A DNA stretch of 64,000 nt from Phenylobacterium sp. RIFCSPHIGHO2_01_FULL_69_31 (GTDB taxonomy: Bacteria > Pseudomonadota > Alphaproteobacteria > Caulobacterales > Caulobacteraceae). The notes below the pieces were generated by a model that had not been told where the DNA came from, searched no databases, and was given only the letters and a program-made list of their open reading frames with translations. The first letter of the stretch is position 1. The number at the start of each line of letters is the position of its first letter. This document shows, in pieces, positions 8,582 through 17,320 of the stretch. The position numbers and the translations under genes are program-made. The DNA is taken from NCBI RefSeq assembly GCF_001824475.1, contig NZ_MHXN01000042.1, forward strand, positions 1 to 64,000. Direction: 5' to 3'.

Positions 8582-9631
8582 ATGGCAGGGGAGATTCGCG
8601 TCGGCGTCAACGGCTACGGGGTGATCGGCAAACGTGTTGCCGATGCTGTGCGTGCTCAGGCTGATATGCGCCTGGTGGGCGTCTCCGACGTCGCAGCAGA
8701 CTGGCGGACGCGGGCCCTGCACCGCAGGGATATCCCACTGTTCGCCGCCACGTCCGAAGCACATGAGCACCTCGCGGCAAATCGGATTCCCGTGGAAGGG
8801 CGTCTGCAGGATCTGCTTGGAACCGTGGATGTCGTCGTAGACTGCACGCCCAAGCGGGTCGCTGCGGAGAATGTGCCGGTCTATCGCCAACTCGGCCGGA
8901 AGTTCATCGTGCAGGGCGGCGAAAAGCACGGCGTCACCGGTCACTCCTTCGTCGCGGAGTCCAACTATCAAAGCGCAGTCGGCCTCGACGCGACCCGCGT
9001 CGTCTCCTGCAATACGACGGCGACGGTGCGGACCTTGACCGCCCTGAAGCGGGCTGGGTTGCTCCGGCGCGCTCGCGGCACGCTCATGCGGCGCGCCACC
9101 GACCCGTGGGAGAGTCACCTTGGCGGTATCATCAACACCCTCGTCCCGGAACCGGAGATCCCGAGCCACCAAGGTCCTGATGCTCAGACGGTCGACCCGG
9201 ACCTCGATGTGCTGACCATGGCCGTCAAGGTCCCCGAGACGATCGCCCACCTCCACTACTGGTCGGTTCAGCTTTCCCGAAGCGCCCCGAAGGAGGAGGT
9301 GCTGGACGCCTTCCGCGCGTCACCCCGCATTTTCCTCATGCCCGACAGCTATGGCCTAGCCGCGATCAATGCGGTCAAGGAGCTGATGGCGGACCTCGGC
9401 CGCTCCCGGGGCGATCTCTACGAGGTTGCGCTTTGGTCCGACATGCTGCGCGTGGAGGGCGATGAGGTGTTCTATACCTACATGGTCGACAACCAGGCTA
9501 TTGTTGTGCCTGAGACGATCGACGCCATCCGGGCGCTCGCCGGCCGCGAGCCCTCTGGGGCCGCATCGATACGCGCGACCGACGAGGCCTTGCAGATCTG
9601 GCGCGATCCCTTCAGCCCTGCTCCGGGCTAG
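8582..9631 (+). CDS. Type II (archaeal-type) glyceraldehyde-3-phosphate dehydrogenase
   Basis: The protein is 349 residues. The Rossmann motif VGVNGYGVIGKRVA is near residues 7-20 and the catalytic cysteine C143 lies in VSCNTT, as in archaeal phosphorylating GAPDH and unlike the usual bacterial SCTTN enzyme. Known members oxidise glyceraldehyde 3-phosphate with NAD(P) and phosphate. The start MAGEIRVGVNG has AGGAGG upstream. A facing terminator-like hairpin follows the stop. Its divergence from the NAD(P)H-oxidising redox module suggests that reductant production and disposal are set against each other; that is inference. Confidence 0.88.
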   Translation: MAGEIRVGVNGYGVIGKRVADAVRAQADMRLVGVSDVAADWRTRALHRRDIPLFAATSEAHEHLAANRIPVEGRLQDLLGTVDVVVDCTPKRVAAENVPVYRQLGRKFIVQGGEKHGVTGHSFVAESNYQSAVGLDATRVVSCNTTATVRTLTALKRAGLLRRARGTLMRRATDPWESHLGGIINTLVPEPEIPSHQGPDAQTVDPDLDVLTMAVKVPETIAHLHYWSVQLSRSAPKEEVLDAFRASPRIFLMPDSYGLAAINAVKELMADLGRSRGDLYEVALWSDMLRVEGDEVFYTYMVDNQAIVVPETIDAIRALAGREPSGAASIRATDEALQIWRDPFSPAPG

Positions 9632-9644
9632 CGTTCGCATCACT

Positions 9645-9665
9645 AGCGGCGGCGGCGCCGCCGCT
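9645..9665. terminator. Bidirectional terminator-like hairpin
   Basis: AGCGGCGGCG and CGCCGCCGCT form a nearly unbroken inverted repeat between the convergent GAPDH and DUF411 genes. There is no clear T run, so true intrinsic termination is uncertain. Confidence 0.5.
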
Positions 9666-9675
9666 CACAATTAGA

Positions 9676-10125
9676 TCAGCCATGGCGCGCGAAGACCCGC
9701 GTCTTGCCTCCCGGCATGAGCAGCAGCGTCTGGTAGGCCTCGACCTCACCCCTTTGGGACTCCATGCCGGGAGACCCGAAAGGCATGCCCGGAACGGCGA
9801 TGCCTAGGGCTTTCGGCCTCTCGCGCAGCAAGCGTGCGATGTCGGCCGGCGGTATGTGGCCGACCACGACATAGCCACCGACCGTCGCGAGATGGCATGA
9901 CGACAGCTCGAATGGCACGCCATGCTTGCGTCCGATCGGACTGACGTCCTCCACGACCACTTCCTTCATAAGGTAGCCCGACCGGCGCATGTGGGTGATC
10001 CAGCCCTTGCAACAGCCGCAGCTGGCGGTCTTGTAGACCGTCACAGGCGGCGGGCTCGCCGCGAGGGCGGGTGCTCCGGACACAAGCGCCGCGCTGGCGG
10101 CCAGCAGGTATCGACGAGTCAGCAT
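9676..10125 (-). CDS. DUF411 family exported metal-binding protein
   Basis: The protein is about 149 residues. An N-terminal export signal contains TRRYLLAASAALV, resembling a short Tat signal, and ends near PALAA. The mature part begins VTVYKTASCGCCKGW, the CxCC motif typical of DUF411, with conserved CHLA and a GHIP segment further on. DUF411 genes usually sit in copper or silver resistance loci. I chose the second ATG (10125) because AAGGA lies ten bases ahead of it but is too close to the first ATG at 10134. It follows the copper chaperone gene by 20 bases and should be cotranscribed from the CueR-type promoter at 10433-10463. Confidence 0.85.
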   Translation of the reverse strand: MLTRRYLLAASAALVSGAPALAASPPPVTVYKTASCGCCKGWITHMRRSGYLMKEVVVEDVSPIGRKHGVPFELSSCHLATVGGYVVVGHIPPADIARLLRERPKALGIAVPGMPFGSPGMESQRGEVEAYQTLLLMPGGKTRVFARHG

Positions 10126-10145
10126 CTCTGTCATTTCCTTGAGAC

Positions 10146-10400
10146 TTAGCGGCGCGGGCCGCAGCAGCAGGAGCCGCTGCTTGTCGGGGCCGCCGCGTCC
10201 TGTGGGTACAAGGCCGGTGTATAGCCGGCCTTGCTGATCGCCCCCGCCACCGCAGACGGCTCGCGGTCAGACCGCACATCGACCCGCTTGCTCGGCAGGT
10301 CAATGGCGACCTCTGCGGCTGGATCCAGCGCGTTGATGGCGGCGGTTACAGCTTGGACACAGTGTCCGCAGCTAAGGTCGTTGACGTGATAGCGAAGCAC
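10146..10400 (-). CDS. copZ: CopZ-like heavy-metal-associated (HMA) copper chaperone
   Basis: The protein is 84 residues with one HMA domain; the metal site CGHC lies at residues 11-14 in NDLSCGHCVQAV. A Cys-rich tail, SCCCGPRR, is unusual for a chaperone and could hold more Cu(I). Such proteins carry Cu(I) in the cytoplasm to P-type ATPases. It leads a two-gene operon with the DUF411 gene. A CueR-type promoter ends about 33 bases before the start codon, so copper should induce it. Confidence 0.85.
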   Translation of the reverse strand: MLRYHVNDLSCGHCVQAVTAAINALDPAAEVAIDLPSKRVDVRSDREPSAVAGAISKAGYTPALYPQDAAAPTSSGSCCCGPRR

Positions 10401-10432
10401 TGAAATCTCCTAGTTTGCCGGCCTCGCCTGAC

Positions 10433-10463
10433 CAGATGGGGCTTCCCACGATGGCAAGGTCAA
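10433..10463 (-). promoter_or_regulatory. CueR-type promoter of copZ-DUF411
   Basis: On the minus strand TTGACC (10463-10458), 19 bases, CATCTG (10438-10433). The long spacer carries a degenerate dyad ACCTTGC/GGAAGCC. The -35, -10 and spacing are identical to those before the Cu+ ATPase gene at 42186-42216. Confidence 0.75.
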
Positions 10464-10544
10464 GGCCGCGCATCGCTGGTGCAGGCGCCGCCGATCGTCG
10501 GCGTTCCGAAGATGAGCGCCGCCGTCGGCACAGCCGGGCCTCGC

Positions 10545-11531
10545 TCATTGCGGCATCTCCACGTGCCCGCCGAACCCGAAGCGCATCGCTGACAAGACCT
10601 GATCGGCGAATGTGTGCTCCACGCGGCTGCGATAGCGCGCGAACAACGCCGCGGAGAGGACGTTGACCGGAACCGCCTCCTCCATCGCCGCGTCGATCGT
10701 CCACCGCCCTTCGCCTGAGTCGGAGACCCGGCCTGAGAACTGACTCAGCATCTGGTCCTTGGCCAAGGCCGCAGCGGTGAGGTCGAGCAGCCAGGAGGAG
10801 ATGACGCTGCCGCGCCGCCAGACTTCGGCGATATCGGTCAGATTCAGATCGAACCGTTCCTCGGCCGGCAGCTTGGCCGAGTTCCTGCCCTTGAGGATGT
10901 CAAATCCTTCAGCGTAGGCCTGCATCAACCCGTATTCGATCCCGTTGTGGACCATCTTGACGAAGTGGCCGGCGCCGGCGGGACCGGCGTGAATGTAGCC
11001 CTGCTCGGCGCGCGGATCCTCACCCTCCTGCTCCATGCGGTCCGGCGTGCGCGGAATGGCGCCGAGCCCTGGCGCCAAGGCTGAGAAGATCGGGTCGAGC
11101 AGAGCGACGGTCGCCTTGTCGCCGCCAATCATCATGCAGTAGCCGCGCTCCAGACCCCAGACTCCGCCGGAGGTGCCGACGTCCACATAGCAAAGGTTCT
11201 TCTCACCCAGCGCGCGCGCGCGTCGAATGTCGTCCTTGTAGAAGCTGTTGCCGCCGTCGATGATGATGTCGCCCGGCTCGGCCAGTTCGGTGAGTGCTTG
11301 GATGGTGTCCTCAGTGGGCAGGCCCGCGGGCAGCATCACCCAGAAAATGCGCGGGGACACCAGCTTGGCGGCGACGTCCTTCAGCGACGACGCCGCGATC
11401 GCGCCCTCTGCGGCGATCGCCTCGATGAGCGGTGGGTTGCGATCGAAGCCGACGACGCTGTGTCCCCCGCGCATCAGCCGGCGCGCGATATTGGCGCCCA
11501 TCCGCCCCAGACCGATGACCGCTAGACGCAT
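10545..11531 (-). CDS. gnd: 6-phosphogluconate dehydrogenase, decarboxylating (short YqeC/GntZ-like form)
   Basis: The protein is 328 residues, shorter than the common form of about 470. The NAD(P) site [15 protein letters not shown] is at the start, [12 protein letters not shown] lies near residue 120 and the catalytic segment [13 protein letters not shown] near residue 175. It converts 6-phosphogluconate to ribulose 5-phosphate and CO2, giving NAD(P)H. Short-form enzymes often prefer NAD; I cannot confirm that here. The start [11 protein letters not shown] has GAGGAAA upstream and lies 13 bases after the transaldolase stop, so it is the last gene of the pentose phosphate operon. Confidence 0.93.
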   Translation of the reverse strand: MRLAVIGLGRMGANIARRLMRGGHSVVGFDRNPPLIEAIAAEGAIAASSLKDVAAKLVSPRIFWVMLPAGLPTEDTIQALTELAEPGDIIIDGGNSFYKDDIRRARALGEKNLCYVDVGTSGGVWGLERGYCMMIGGDKATVALLDPIFSALAPGLGAIPRTPDRMEQEGEDPRAEQGYIHAGPAGAGHFVKMVHNGIEYGLMQAYAEGFDILKGRNSAKLPAEERFDLNLTDIAEVWRRGSVISSWLLDLTAAALAKDQMLSQFSGRVSDSGEGRWTIDAAMEEAVPVNVLSAALFARYRSRVEHTFADQVLSAMRFGFGGHVEMPQ

Positions 11532-11544
11532 GGCGCTGTTTTCC

Positions 11545-12741
11545 TCATTGGGTAGGTGTGGCAGGGGCCGTCTGCGGGCTGTTCGCTGGGGGCGCGTCCG
11601 TCGCCCTCTGGCGATCGCCGAGAAGCGTCGCGCGCTTGGCGTCGACTGCGCCGAGCAGGGCATCCGTGGCCTCCGCGAACAGCGTTATGCCCTCTTCAAC
11701 GAGGCCACGGGTGACGGCGTCCAGGTCGAGGCCTAGGCGGGCCGCCTCCGAGAGCACGCGTCGCGCGCCCTCGATGTCCTCGGTGAGCGTGGGGCCGACC
11801 GCGCCGTGATCGCGGAACGCATCCAGGGTCTTGGGCGGCAGGGTGGTCACAGTGTTCGGCCCGACGAGAGCGTCAACATAGAGGGTGTCCGGATAGGCCG
11901 GGTCCCTGACGCCCGTGGACGCCCACAGCAGCCGCTGGGGCCTCGCGCCCTTCGCGGCCAGCGCCTGCCAGCGCTCGCTTGCGAGCAACGTCCGGAACCA
12001 GGCATAGGCGAGCTTGGCGTTGGCGATGGCCACCTTGCCGCGGATCGCCGCGAGGTCGGCGCTCTGCGGATCGTTTGCCGCAAGCCGTGCATCGATGGCC
12101 TGGTCGATCTGCGCGTCGATCCGGCTGACGAAGAAGCTGGCCACGCTGGCGATCCGGTCGATCGGCTCGCCCCGCGCCGCGCGCGCCTCGAGCCCGGCCA
12201 TGTAGGTGTCCGCGACCGCCTGGTAGGCGCCGAGCGAAAACAGCAAGGTGATGTTGACGTTGACCCCTGCCTCGACCAGCACCCGCAGGGCGGTTACGCC
12301 GGCCTTTGTCCCCGGGACCTTGACCATCAGGTTGGGCTCGTCGACGGCCGCCCACAGCCGCCGCGCCTCCTCGACGGTCGCCGCGGCGTCGTTGGCGAGG
12401 CGCGGCGAAACCTCAAGGCTGACATAGCCGTCCTTGCCGCAGAGCCTGTCGTAGACACGCCGCAGGTCCGCTGCCGCGGCCTTGACGTCGCCGATGGCCT
12501 GGCTCTCGTAGAGGTCCTGCGCGCTCGCGTCGGCCCTGCCGGCGGCCGCCTGGAAGCCCGCATCATAGGCATCGCCGTGACCCATCGCCTTCTCGAAGAT
12601 GGAAGGATTGGAGGTGACGCCGGTGAGGCCGTCTTCCTCGACCAGCTTGCGCAGGCCGCCGTCGGACAGGAACCGGCGATCGATGAAGTCGAGCCAGACC
12701 GCTTGTCCGGCCTCGCCAAGTGTCTTCAGACGACTGGTCAT
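11545..12741 (-). CDS. tal: Transaldolase
   Basis: The protein is 398 residues. Conserved segments are [12 protein letters not shown] near residue 41, SLEVSPRLA near 107, the Schiff-base lysine motif [11 protein letters not shown] near residue 140, and NVNITLLFS near residue 163. It exchanges three-carbon units between pentose phosphate and glycolytic sugars. A low-complexity Pro/Ala/Thr tail of about 20 residues follows the barrel. Its start overlaps the transketolase stop by four bases (ATGA), so translation is probably coupled. Confidence 0.93.
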   Translation of the reverse strand: MTSRLKTLGEAGQAVWLDFIDRRFLSDGGLRKLVEEDGLTGVTSNPSIFEKAMGHGDAYDAGFQAAAGRADASAQDLYESQAIGDVKAAAADLRRVYDRLCGKDGYVSLEVSPRLANDAAATVEEARRLWAAVDEPNLMVKVPGTKAGVTALRVLVEAGVNVNITLLFSLGAYQAVADTYMAGLEARAARGEPIDRIASVASFFVSRIDAQIDQAIDARLAANDPQSADLAAIRGKVAIANAKLAYAWFRTLLASERWQALAAKGARPQRLLWASTGVRDPAYPDTLYVDALVGPNTVTTLPPKTLDAFRDHGAVGPTLTEDIEGARRVLSEAARLGLDLDAVTRGLVEEGITLFAEATDALLGAVDAKRATLLGDRQRATDAPPANSPQTAPATPTQ

Positions 12742-14828
12742 GAGTGCTTCCCGATGATGCCACGCGCGACGGCGCAGACATTTTCGATGGTGAAGCCGTA
12801 ATGCTCCTGAAGCATGGCCAACGGGGCCGAGGCTCCGAATGTCTTCATCGTGATCGTGCAGCCGTCGCTTCCGACATAGCGATCCCAGCCGATCGAGCCA
12901 GCCTGCTCAACGGCAAGCCGTGCGCGTACCTCGTTGGGAAAAACGTGCTTGCGATAGGCATCGTCCTGCAGCTCGAACAGATACCAACTTGGCAGGGATA
13001 CCACGCGCGACCGCACGCCTTCTGCGCTTAGCTTCTCGTGGGCCGCCACGACCAGCGGCAGTTCGCTACCAGTGCCTATCAGGATGACCTCGGGATCGCC
13101 GCCCTCGCAATCTGCAAGGATGTAACCGCCCCGCTGCAATCCGTCGGCCGACGCATACCTGGCACGGTCCAGCGTGGGGATCGCTTGGCGGGACAATACC
13201 AGCGCAGTCGGCACGTTGCTCTGCTCCAGCGCGACGTTCCAGGCGACCGCCACCTCGTTGGCGTCGCCGGGGCGGATCGTGTTCAGCCCCGGAATGGCGC
13301 GCAGTGTTGCGAGATGTTCAACCGGTTGGTGGGTTGGACCGTCTTCGCCGACACCGATGCTGTCGTGTGTGAACACGAAGGTGACCGGCAATTCCATGAT
13401 CGCCGCCAGCCGGATCGGTGCGCGCATATAGTCGGCGAAAACCAAGAAGGTGGAGCAGCAAGGGCGCAGATAGGACAGCGCCATGCCGTTGGCGATCGAG
13501 CCCATCGCATGCTCACGCACGCCGAAATGCAGGTTGCGGCCCGTAGGATCACCGCGCTCGAACGAGCCCGCCCCCTCGAAGGTCATTTTTGTCTTCGTCG
13601 AGGGCGATAGGTCCGCAGAACCGCCCATGAGCAGCGGGACGTGGGGCGCGATGGCGTTAAGCACCTTGCCGCCACTGTCGCGCGAGGCAAGGCCTATGGC
13701 GTCTGTCGGAAAGCTCGGAAGTGCGGCCTGCCAGCCACCGGGCAGCTTGCCTTCACGGAGCAGGTCGATCTGTGCGGCTTCCCTCGGAAAGGTATTGCGG
13801 TACCGGACGAGGGTCGCCTCCCAGGCCTCCCGCGCCGGCCTGCCGCGGACCGCAATGGCCGCCTGGAACGCCTCCGCCACGCCCTCCGGCACGAGGAACT
13901 CGCTGTCCGCAGGCCATCCATAGACCGTCTTGGTCGCGCGGACGTTGTCCTCGCCAAGCGGCTCGCCGTGCGCTTTCTCGCTGCCGGCCTTTGGGCTCCC
14001 CCATCCAATCACGGACTGCACCACGATCAGTGTGGGCCTATCGTCGGTCGCCCTGAAGGCGTCAAACGCGCTTGCGAGTGCGGCGGTGTCGTTGGCGTCC
14101 CCCACATGGACGACGTTCCAGCCATAGCCCTCGAAGCGTTTGCCGACATCCTCGGTGAAGGCGAGGTCGGTCGATCCTTCGATCGAGATACGATTGCTGT
14201 CGTAGATCCAGCACAGGTTCGAGAGCGCCAGGTGTCCGGCGAGCGACGCCGCCTCGCTAGAGACGCCCTCCATCATGTCGCCGTCGCCACACAGCACATA
14301 GACGTCGTGGTCGAACAGGACGAAGCCGTCGCGGTTGAAACGCGAGGCCAGCGCACGCTCCGCAATCGCCATGCCGACGGAGTTTCCGCAGCCTTGGCCC
14401 AGGGGACCAGTGGTCGTCTCGACGCCCGTGGTGATCCGGTACTCGGGATGGCCGGGCGTCTTCGAGCCGAACTGCCGGAACTGCTTGATATCCTCCAAGC
14501 TGACGGCGGGCTTTCCAGTTCGCTTCCCGTCGGCGTTGACCTCCTTGACCCCGGCCAGGTGCAAGACCGCATAGAGGAGCATCGAGGCATGACCGACCGA
14601 CAGAACGAAGCGATCGCGGTTCGGCCAATCGGGCGTGTCCGGATCGTAGCGCAGGAAGTCTCGCCACAGGGTGTAGGCCACCGGGGCCAGCGCCATCGGC
14701 GTGCCCGGATGGCCCGAATTCGCCTTCTGCACAGCATCCATCGCCAGCGTGCGGATCGTGTCGATCGCGAGCCTCTCGGGCGTTCCCGCCCTTGGCGAAG
14801 CGGCGGACCCAGGCGCCTGGTCGATCAT
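12738..14828 (-). CDS. tkt: Transketolase
   Basis: The protein is 696 residues, full length. Visible landmarks are NSGHPGTPMALAP near the N-terminus, the thiamine-diphosphate motif region GDGDMMEGVSSEA, ITTGVETTTGPLGQG, and the pyrimidine-domain segment FVFTHDSIGVGEDGPTHQP. It transfers two-carbon units between sugar phosphates. The start MIDQAPGSAA has GGAGAAGGTGG upstream, better than the ATG 49 codons before. It leads tkt-tal-gnd. A weak ECF-like promoter, AGAAAG-16-CGTCT (14890-14864), lies upstream. Confidence 0.94.
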   Translation of the reverse strand: MIDQAPGSAASPRAGTPERLAIDTIRTLAMDAVQKANSGHPGTPMALAPVAYTLWRDFLRYDPDTPDWPNRDRFVLSVGHASMLLYAVLHLAGVKEVNADGKRTGKPAVSLEDIKQFRQFGSKTPGHPEYRITTGVETTTGPLGQGCGNSVGMAIAERALASRFNRDGFVLFDHDVYVLCGDGDMMEGVSSEAASLAGHLALSNLCWIYDSNRISIEGSTDLAFTEDVGKRFEGYGWNVVHVGDANDTAALASAFDAFRATDDRPTLIVVQSVIGWGSPKAGSEKAHGEPLGEDNVRATKTVYGWPADSEFLVPEGVAEAFQAAIAVRGRPAREAWEATLVRYRNTFPREAAQIDLLREGKLPGGWQAALPSFPTDAIGLASRDSGGKVLNAIAPHVPLLMGGSADLSPSTKTKMTFEGAGSFERGDPTGRNLHFGVREHAMGSIANGMALSYLRPCCSTFLVFADYMRAPIRLAAIMELPVTFVFTHDSIGVGEDGPTHQPVEHLATLRAIPGLNTIRPGDANEVAVAWNVALEQSNVPTALVLSRQAIPTLDRARYASADGLQRGGYILADCEGGDPEVILIGTGSELPLVVAAHEKLSAEGVRSRVVSLPSWYLFELQDDAYRKHVFPNEVRARLAVEQAGSIGWDRYVGSDGCTITMKTFGASAPLAMLQEHYGFTIENVCAVARGIIGKHS

Positions 14829-15160
14829 CGGCCACCTTCTCCAGCCCTGCCCGACTGCGCGCCAGACGCGAGGAACCGGCCAGCCTTTCTGAGCATGACC
14901 GGTGAGGGGGCCGGGTGAGGCATGTTTCGACAGCTTGGCGCCGCAATGTGGGCTACCGAAGGTCGGCACAGACAATGGTGGTCGGGGTCAGCCGCAGCCA
15001 CGCGCACCTCCTGCCTTCTGTCGTAGAGGGCGGTCACAGGGAACAGCCAAGGCCGAGCCCGCGACAAGCGTTGGAGCCGCGTGCTCATGACGCTAATCAT
15101 CGCTTAGTCGCCAATGCCTCGGCTGGCCGGCGCCAGCGGACCCTACGCCGCCTGAGGGAA
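14829..15160. other. Non-coding region upstream of tkt
   Basis: About 330 bases between the tkt start and the end of the Met-rich gene. I see only the weak promoter candidate at 14864-14890 and no credible gene: the open frames here lack ribosome binding sites and protein-like composition. Confidence 0.4.
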
Positions 15161-15496
15161 CTAGTGTTCGTGAGCTTTCGGTGCGTCGCTCTTCGGCGCC
15201 GGCGGATGGGATCCGGACTTCGGCTGGGCCATTCCGCCGTGGCCCATCATCTCGCCGCACATCTTGTGCATCTTGTCCATGTCCGCCTTGGCCATAGGCT
15301 TGCCGTCCGCCCCCTTCATGGCGCCCATCTGACCTTTGCCGGCAGGCATCTGGCCGCCCTTCATCCTGCCGCACATTTCATGCTGCGCCGCTGTGGCGGT
15401 GGGAGGCGGGGTCTTCGCGGGCGGCCCGTCCGCCAGGGCGTAGCTGGCTGCGAACAGGGCCGAAGCGGCGGTGATCGTAATGATGAGAGACTTCAT
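15161..15496 (-). CDS. Secreted Met/His-rich protein, probably periplasmic metal-binding
   Basis: The protein is 111 residues. A signal peptide (MKSLIITITAASALFAASYA, cleavage after ALA near residue 22) precedes a low-complexity part rich in Met, Lys, Gly and His, with repeated MxxM and MxxxM patterns (HKMCGEMMGHGG) and a His-containing C-terminus. Two cysteines are present. Such composition is common among periplasmic copper-binding proteins, but no named family is recognised. Its start has GGAGCC upstream, and a variant ECF-type promoter ends about 30 bases before it. Confidence 0.7.
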   Translation of the reverse strand: MKSLIITITAASALFAASYALADGPPAKTPPPTATAAQHEMCGRMKGGQMPAGKGQMGAMKGADGKPMAKADMDKMHKMCGEMMGHGGMAQPKSGSHPPAPKSDAPKAHEH

Positions 15497-15526
15497 GGTT
15501 TGGCTCCAGATCAGGCTTGCTGGTAA

Positions 15527-15553
15527 GGACGCTCGCGACGCCCTATCATTACG
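15527..15553 (-). promoter_or_regulatory. Variant ECF-type promoter before the Met-rich gene
   Basis: On the minus strand CGTAAT (15553-15548), 16 bases, CGTCC (15531-15527), ending about 30 bases before the start codon. It resembles the variant before GAPDH. Confidence 0.5.
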
Positions 15554-15595
15554 CGCACCGGCGGCGGGAGGCGCTCTTGCAGTGTTTTCTGCTCC

Positions 15596-17128
15596 CTAGA
15601 ACAGCCCGCGGGGTTGATCGTCGTAGCTGACGAGCAGGTTCTTGGTCTGCTGGTAGTGGGCCAGCATCATCTTGTGGTTCTCCCGCCCGAAGCCTGAGGC
15701 CTTGTAACCGCCAAAGGCGGCATGCGCCGGGTAGACATGGTAGCAGTTTGTCCACACCCGACCGGCTTCGATCGCCCGTCCCATCCGGTATGCGGTCCCG
15801 CCGTCGCGGGACCAGACGCCGGCGCCCAGGCCGTAAGGGGTGTCGTTGGCGAGCCGCACCGCCTCTTCCGGCGAGCTGAAGCGGGCCACCGCCAGAACCG
15901 GGCCGAAGATTTCCTCCTGGAAGATCCGCATGTGGTTCTCGCCCACGAACACGGTCGGCTGCACAAAGTAACCCGCGTCGAGCTCGCCGCCCGGCAGCGC
16001 ACGCTCACCTCCGGTGAGGCACTGCGCGCCCTCCTGCTTGCCGATCTCGATGTAGTCCAGAATCTTGGTGAGCTGAGCTTCCGAGGCCTGGGCGCCCATC
16101 TGGGTGGTCGGCACCAGGGGGTCGCCGACCTTGATGCTGGCGACGCGGCTGATCGCGCGTTCCATGAAGGCGTCGAAGATAGATTCGTGCACCAGGGCGC
16201 GCGACGGGCAGGTGCAGACCTCACCCTTGTTGAAGGCGAAGAGGGCTAGGCCCTCCACGGCCTTGTCGAGGAAGCTGTCGTCGGCGGCCATGACGTCGGG
16301 CATGAAGATGTTCGGAGACTTGCCGCCAAGCTCCAGGGTTTGCGGGATCAGGTGTTCGGCAGCCGCCTGCATGATCTGCCGTCCCGTCGTGGTCTCGCCG
16401 GTGAAGGCGACCTTGGCGATCCGCGGGTTGGCGGCGATCGCCCGGCCGACGGTGCCGCCCGGCCCGGTCACCACATTCAGCACGCCGGGCGGCAGGATGT
16501 CGGCGGTCAGCTCGGCGAACAGCATCAGCGTGAGCGGCGTCTGGGAAGCGGGCTTGATCACAGTGCAGTTGCCCGCTGCCAGCGCCGGGGCGAGCTTCCA
16601 GGCGGCCATGAGTAGCGGGAAGTTCCAGGGGATGATCTGGCCGACCACGCCAAGGGGTTCCTTGAAGTGGTAGGCGATCGTTTGTTCGTCGATTGTCGAG
16701 ATCGAGCCTTCTTCGCTGCGGATACAGCCTGCGAAGTAGCGGAAGTGATCGACCGCAAGGGGCACGTCGGCGCCGCGCGTCTCGCGGATCGGCTTGCCGT
16801 TATCGATCGTCTCGGCGAGCGCGAAGAGTTCGAGGTTCTCCTCCAGCCGGTCAGCGATCTTGTTGAGCATCCGCGACCGCTCGCTGGGCGACAGCCGCGC
16901 CCAGCCCGCCTTGGCCGCGTGCGCCGCGTCCAGCGCCGCCTCAACGTCCTCAACCGTCGACTGCGCGAACTCCGCGATCCGCGCGCCGTTGATCGGGCTG
17001 TGGTCGGCGAAATACTGCCCCCTCAGAGGCGGCGACCAGTGCCCCCCGATGAAGTTGCCGTAGCGGCCGGGGACCTTGCCCAGGGTCCGCACGGACTGAA
17101 TGGCGCTCTGGAACAAGGGGCTCTCCAT
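15596..17128 (-). CDS. NAD-dependent aldehyde dehydrogenase (AcoD/ExaC/AldB-like)
   Basis: The protein is 510 residues. The conserved [11 protein letters not shown] carries the catalytic glutamate and [15 protein letters not shown] carries the catalytic cysteine; the CTCPSR form is typical of the acetaldehyde dehydrogenase group. The NAD-binding segment [14 protein letters not shown] lies near residue 150. It oxidises aldehydes to acids. The start [11 protein letters not shown] was chosen over a TTG ten codons upstream. It is divergent from an alcohol dehydrogenase gene and the two would together oxidise alcohols to acids or, in reverse, dispose of reductant. The shared region contains an FNR/FixK-type box. 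Confidence 0.92.
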   Translation of the reverse strand: MESPLFQSAIQSVRTLGKVPGRYGNFIGGHWSPPLRGQYFADHSPINGARIAEFAQSTVEDVEAALDAAHAAKAGWARLSPSERSRMLNKIADRLEENLELFALAETIDNGKPIRETRGADVPLAVDHFRYFAGCIRSEEGSISTIDEQTIAYHFKEPLGVVGQIIPWNFPLLMAAWKLAPALAAGNCTVIKPASQTPLTLMLFAELTADILPPGVLNVVTGPGGTVGRAIAANPRIAKVAFTGETTTGRQIMQAAAEHLIPQTLELGGKSPNIFMPDVMAADDSFLDKAVEGLALFAFNKGEVCTCPSRALVHESIFDAFMERAISRVASIKVGDPLVPTTQMGAQASEAQLTKILDYIEIGKQEGAQCLTGGERALPGGELDAGYFVQPTVFVGENHMRIFQEEIFGPVLAVARFSSPEEAVRLANDTPYGLGAGVWSRDGGTAYRMGRAIEAGRVWTNCYHVYPAHAAFGGYKASGFGRENHKMMLAHYQQTKNLLVSYDDQPRGLF

Positions 17129-17247
17129 GTATTCGCACGCGAGCTGACGTGCTCGCAACCGCCCTGCCCTGGCGGAATGTCGCCAGTTCAGAGATGAGCC
17201 CGTAGCGGACCCACTGGATACTCTTTCTGCACGGGAGGCGCGTCGCC

Positions 17248-17261
17248 TTGACAGGGATCAA
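17248..17261. promoter_or_regulatory. FNR/FixK-type box between the aldehyde and alcohol dehydrogenase genes
   Basis: TTGAC-AGGG-ATCAA matches the FNR/FixK consensus (TTGAT-4-GTCAA on the other strand) at all ten conserved positions. Its centre is about 66 bases before the alcohol dehydrogenase start, suitable for oxygen-dependent activation. Confidence 0.6.
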
Positions 17262-17320
17262 AGGCAACTTTCGGCCAGATCACTACGAGGGATGCACGGC
17301 CAGGAGAGGAAAGCAGACCC

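Noticed and set aside
13126..13160. TGTAAC followed by CGTC inside tkt
   Set aside because: The spacer is 15 bases, it lies within coding sequence and no gene starts after it.
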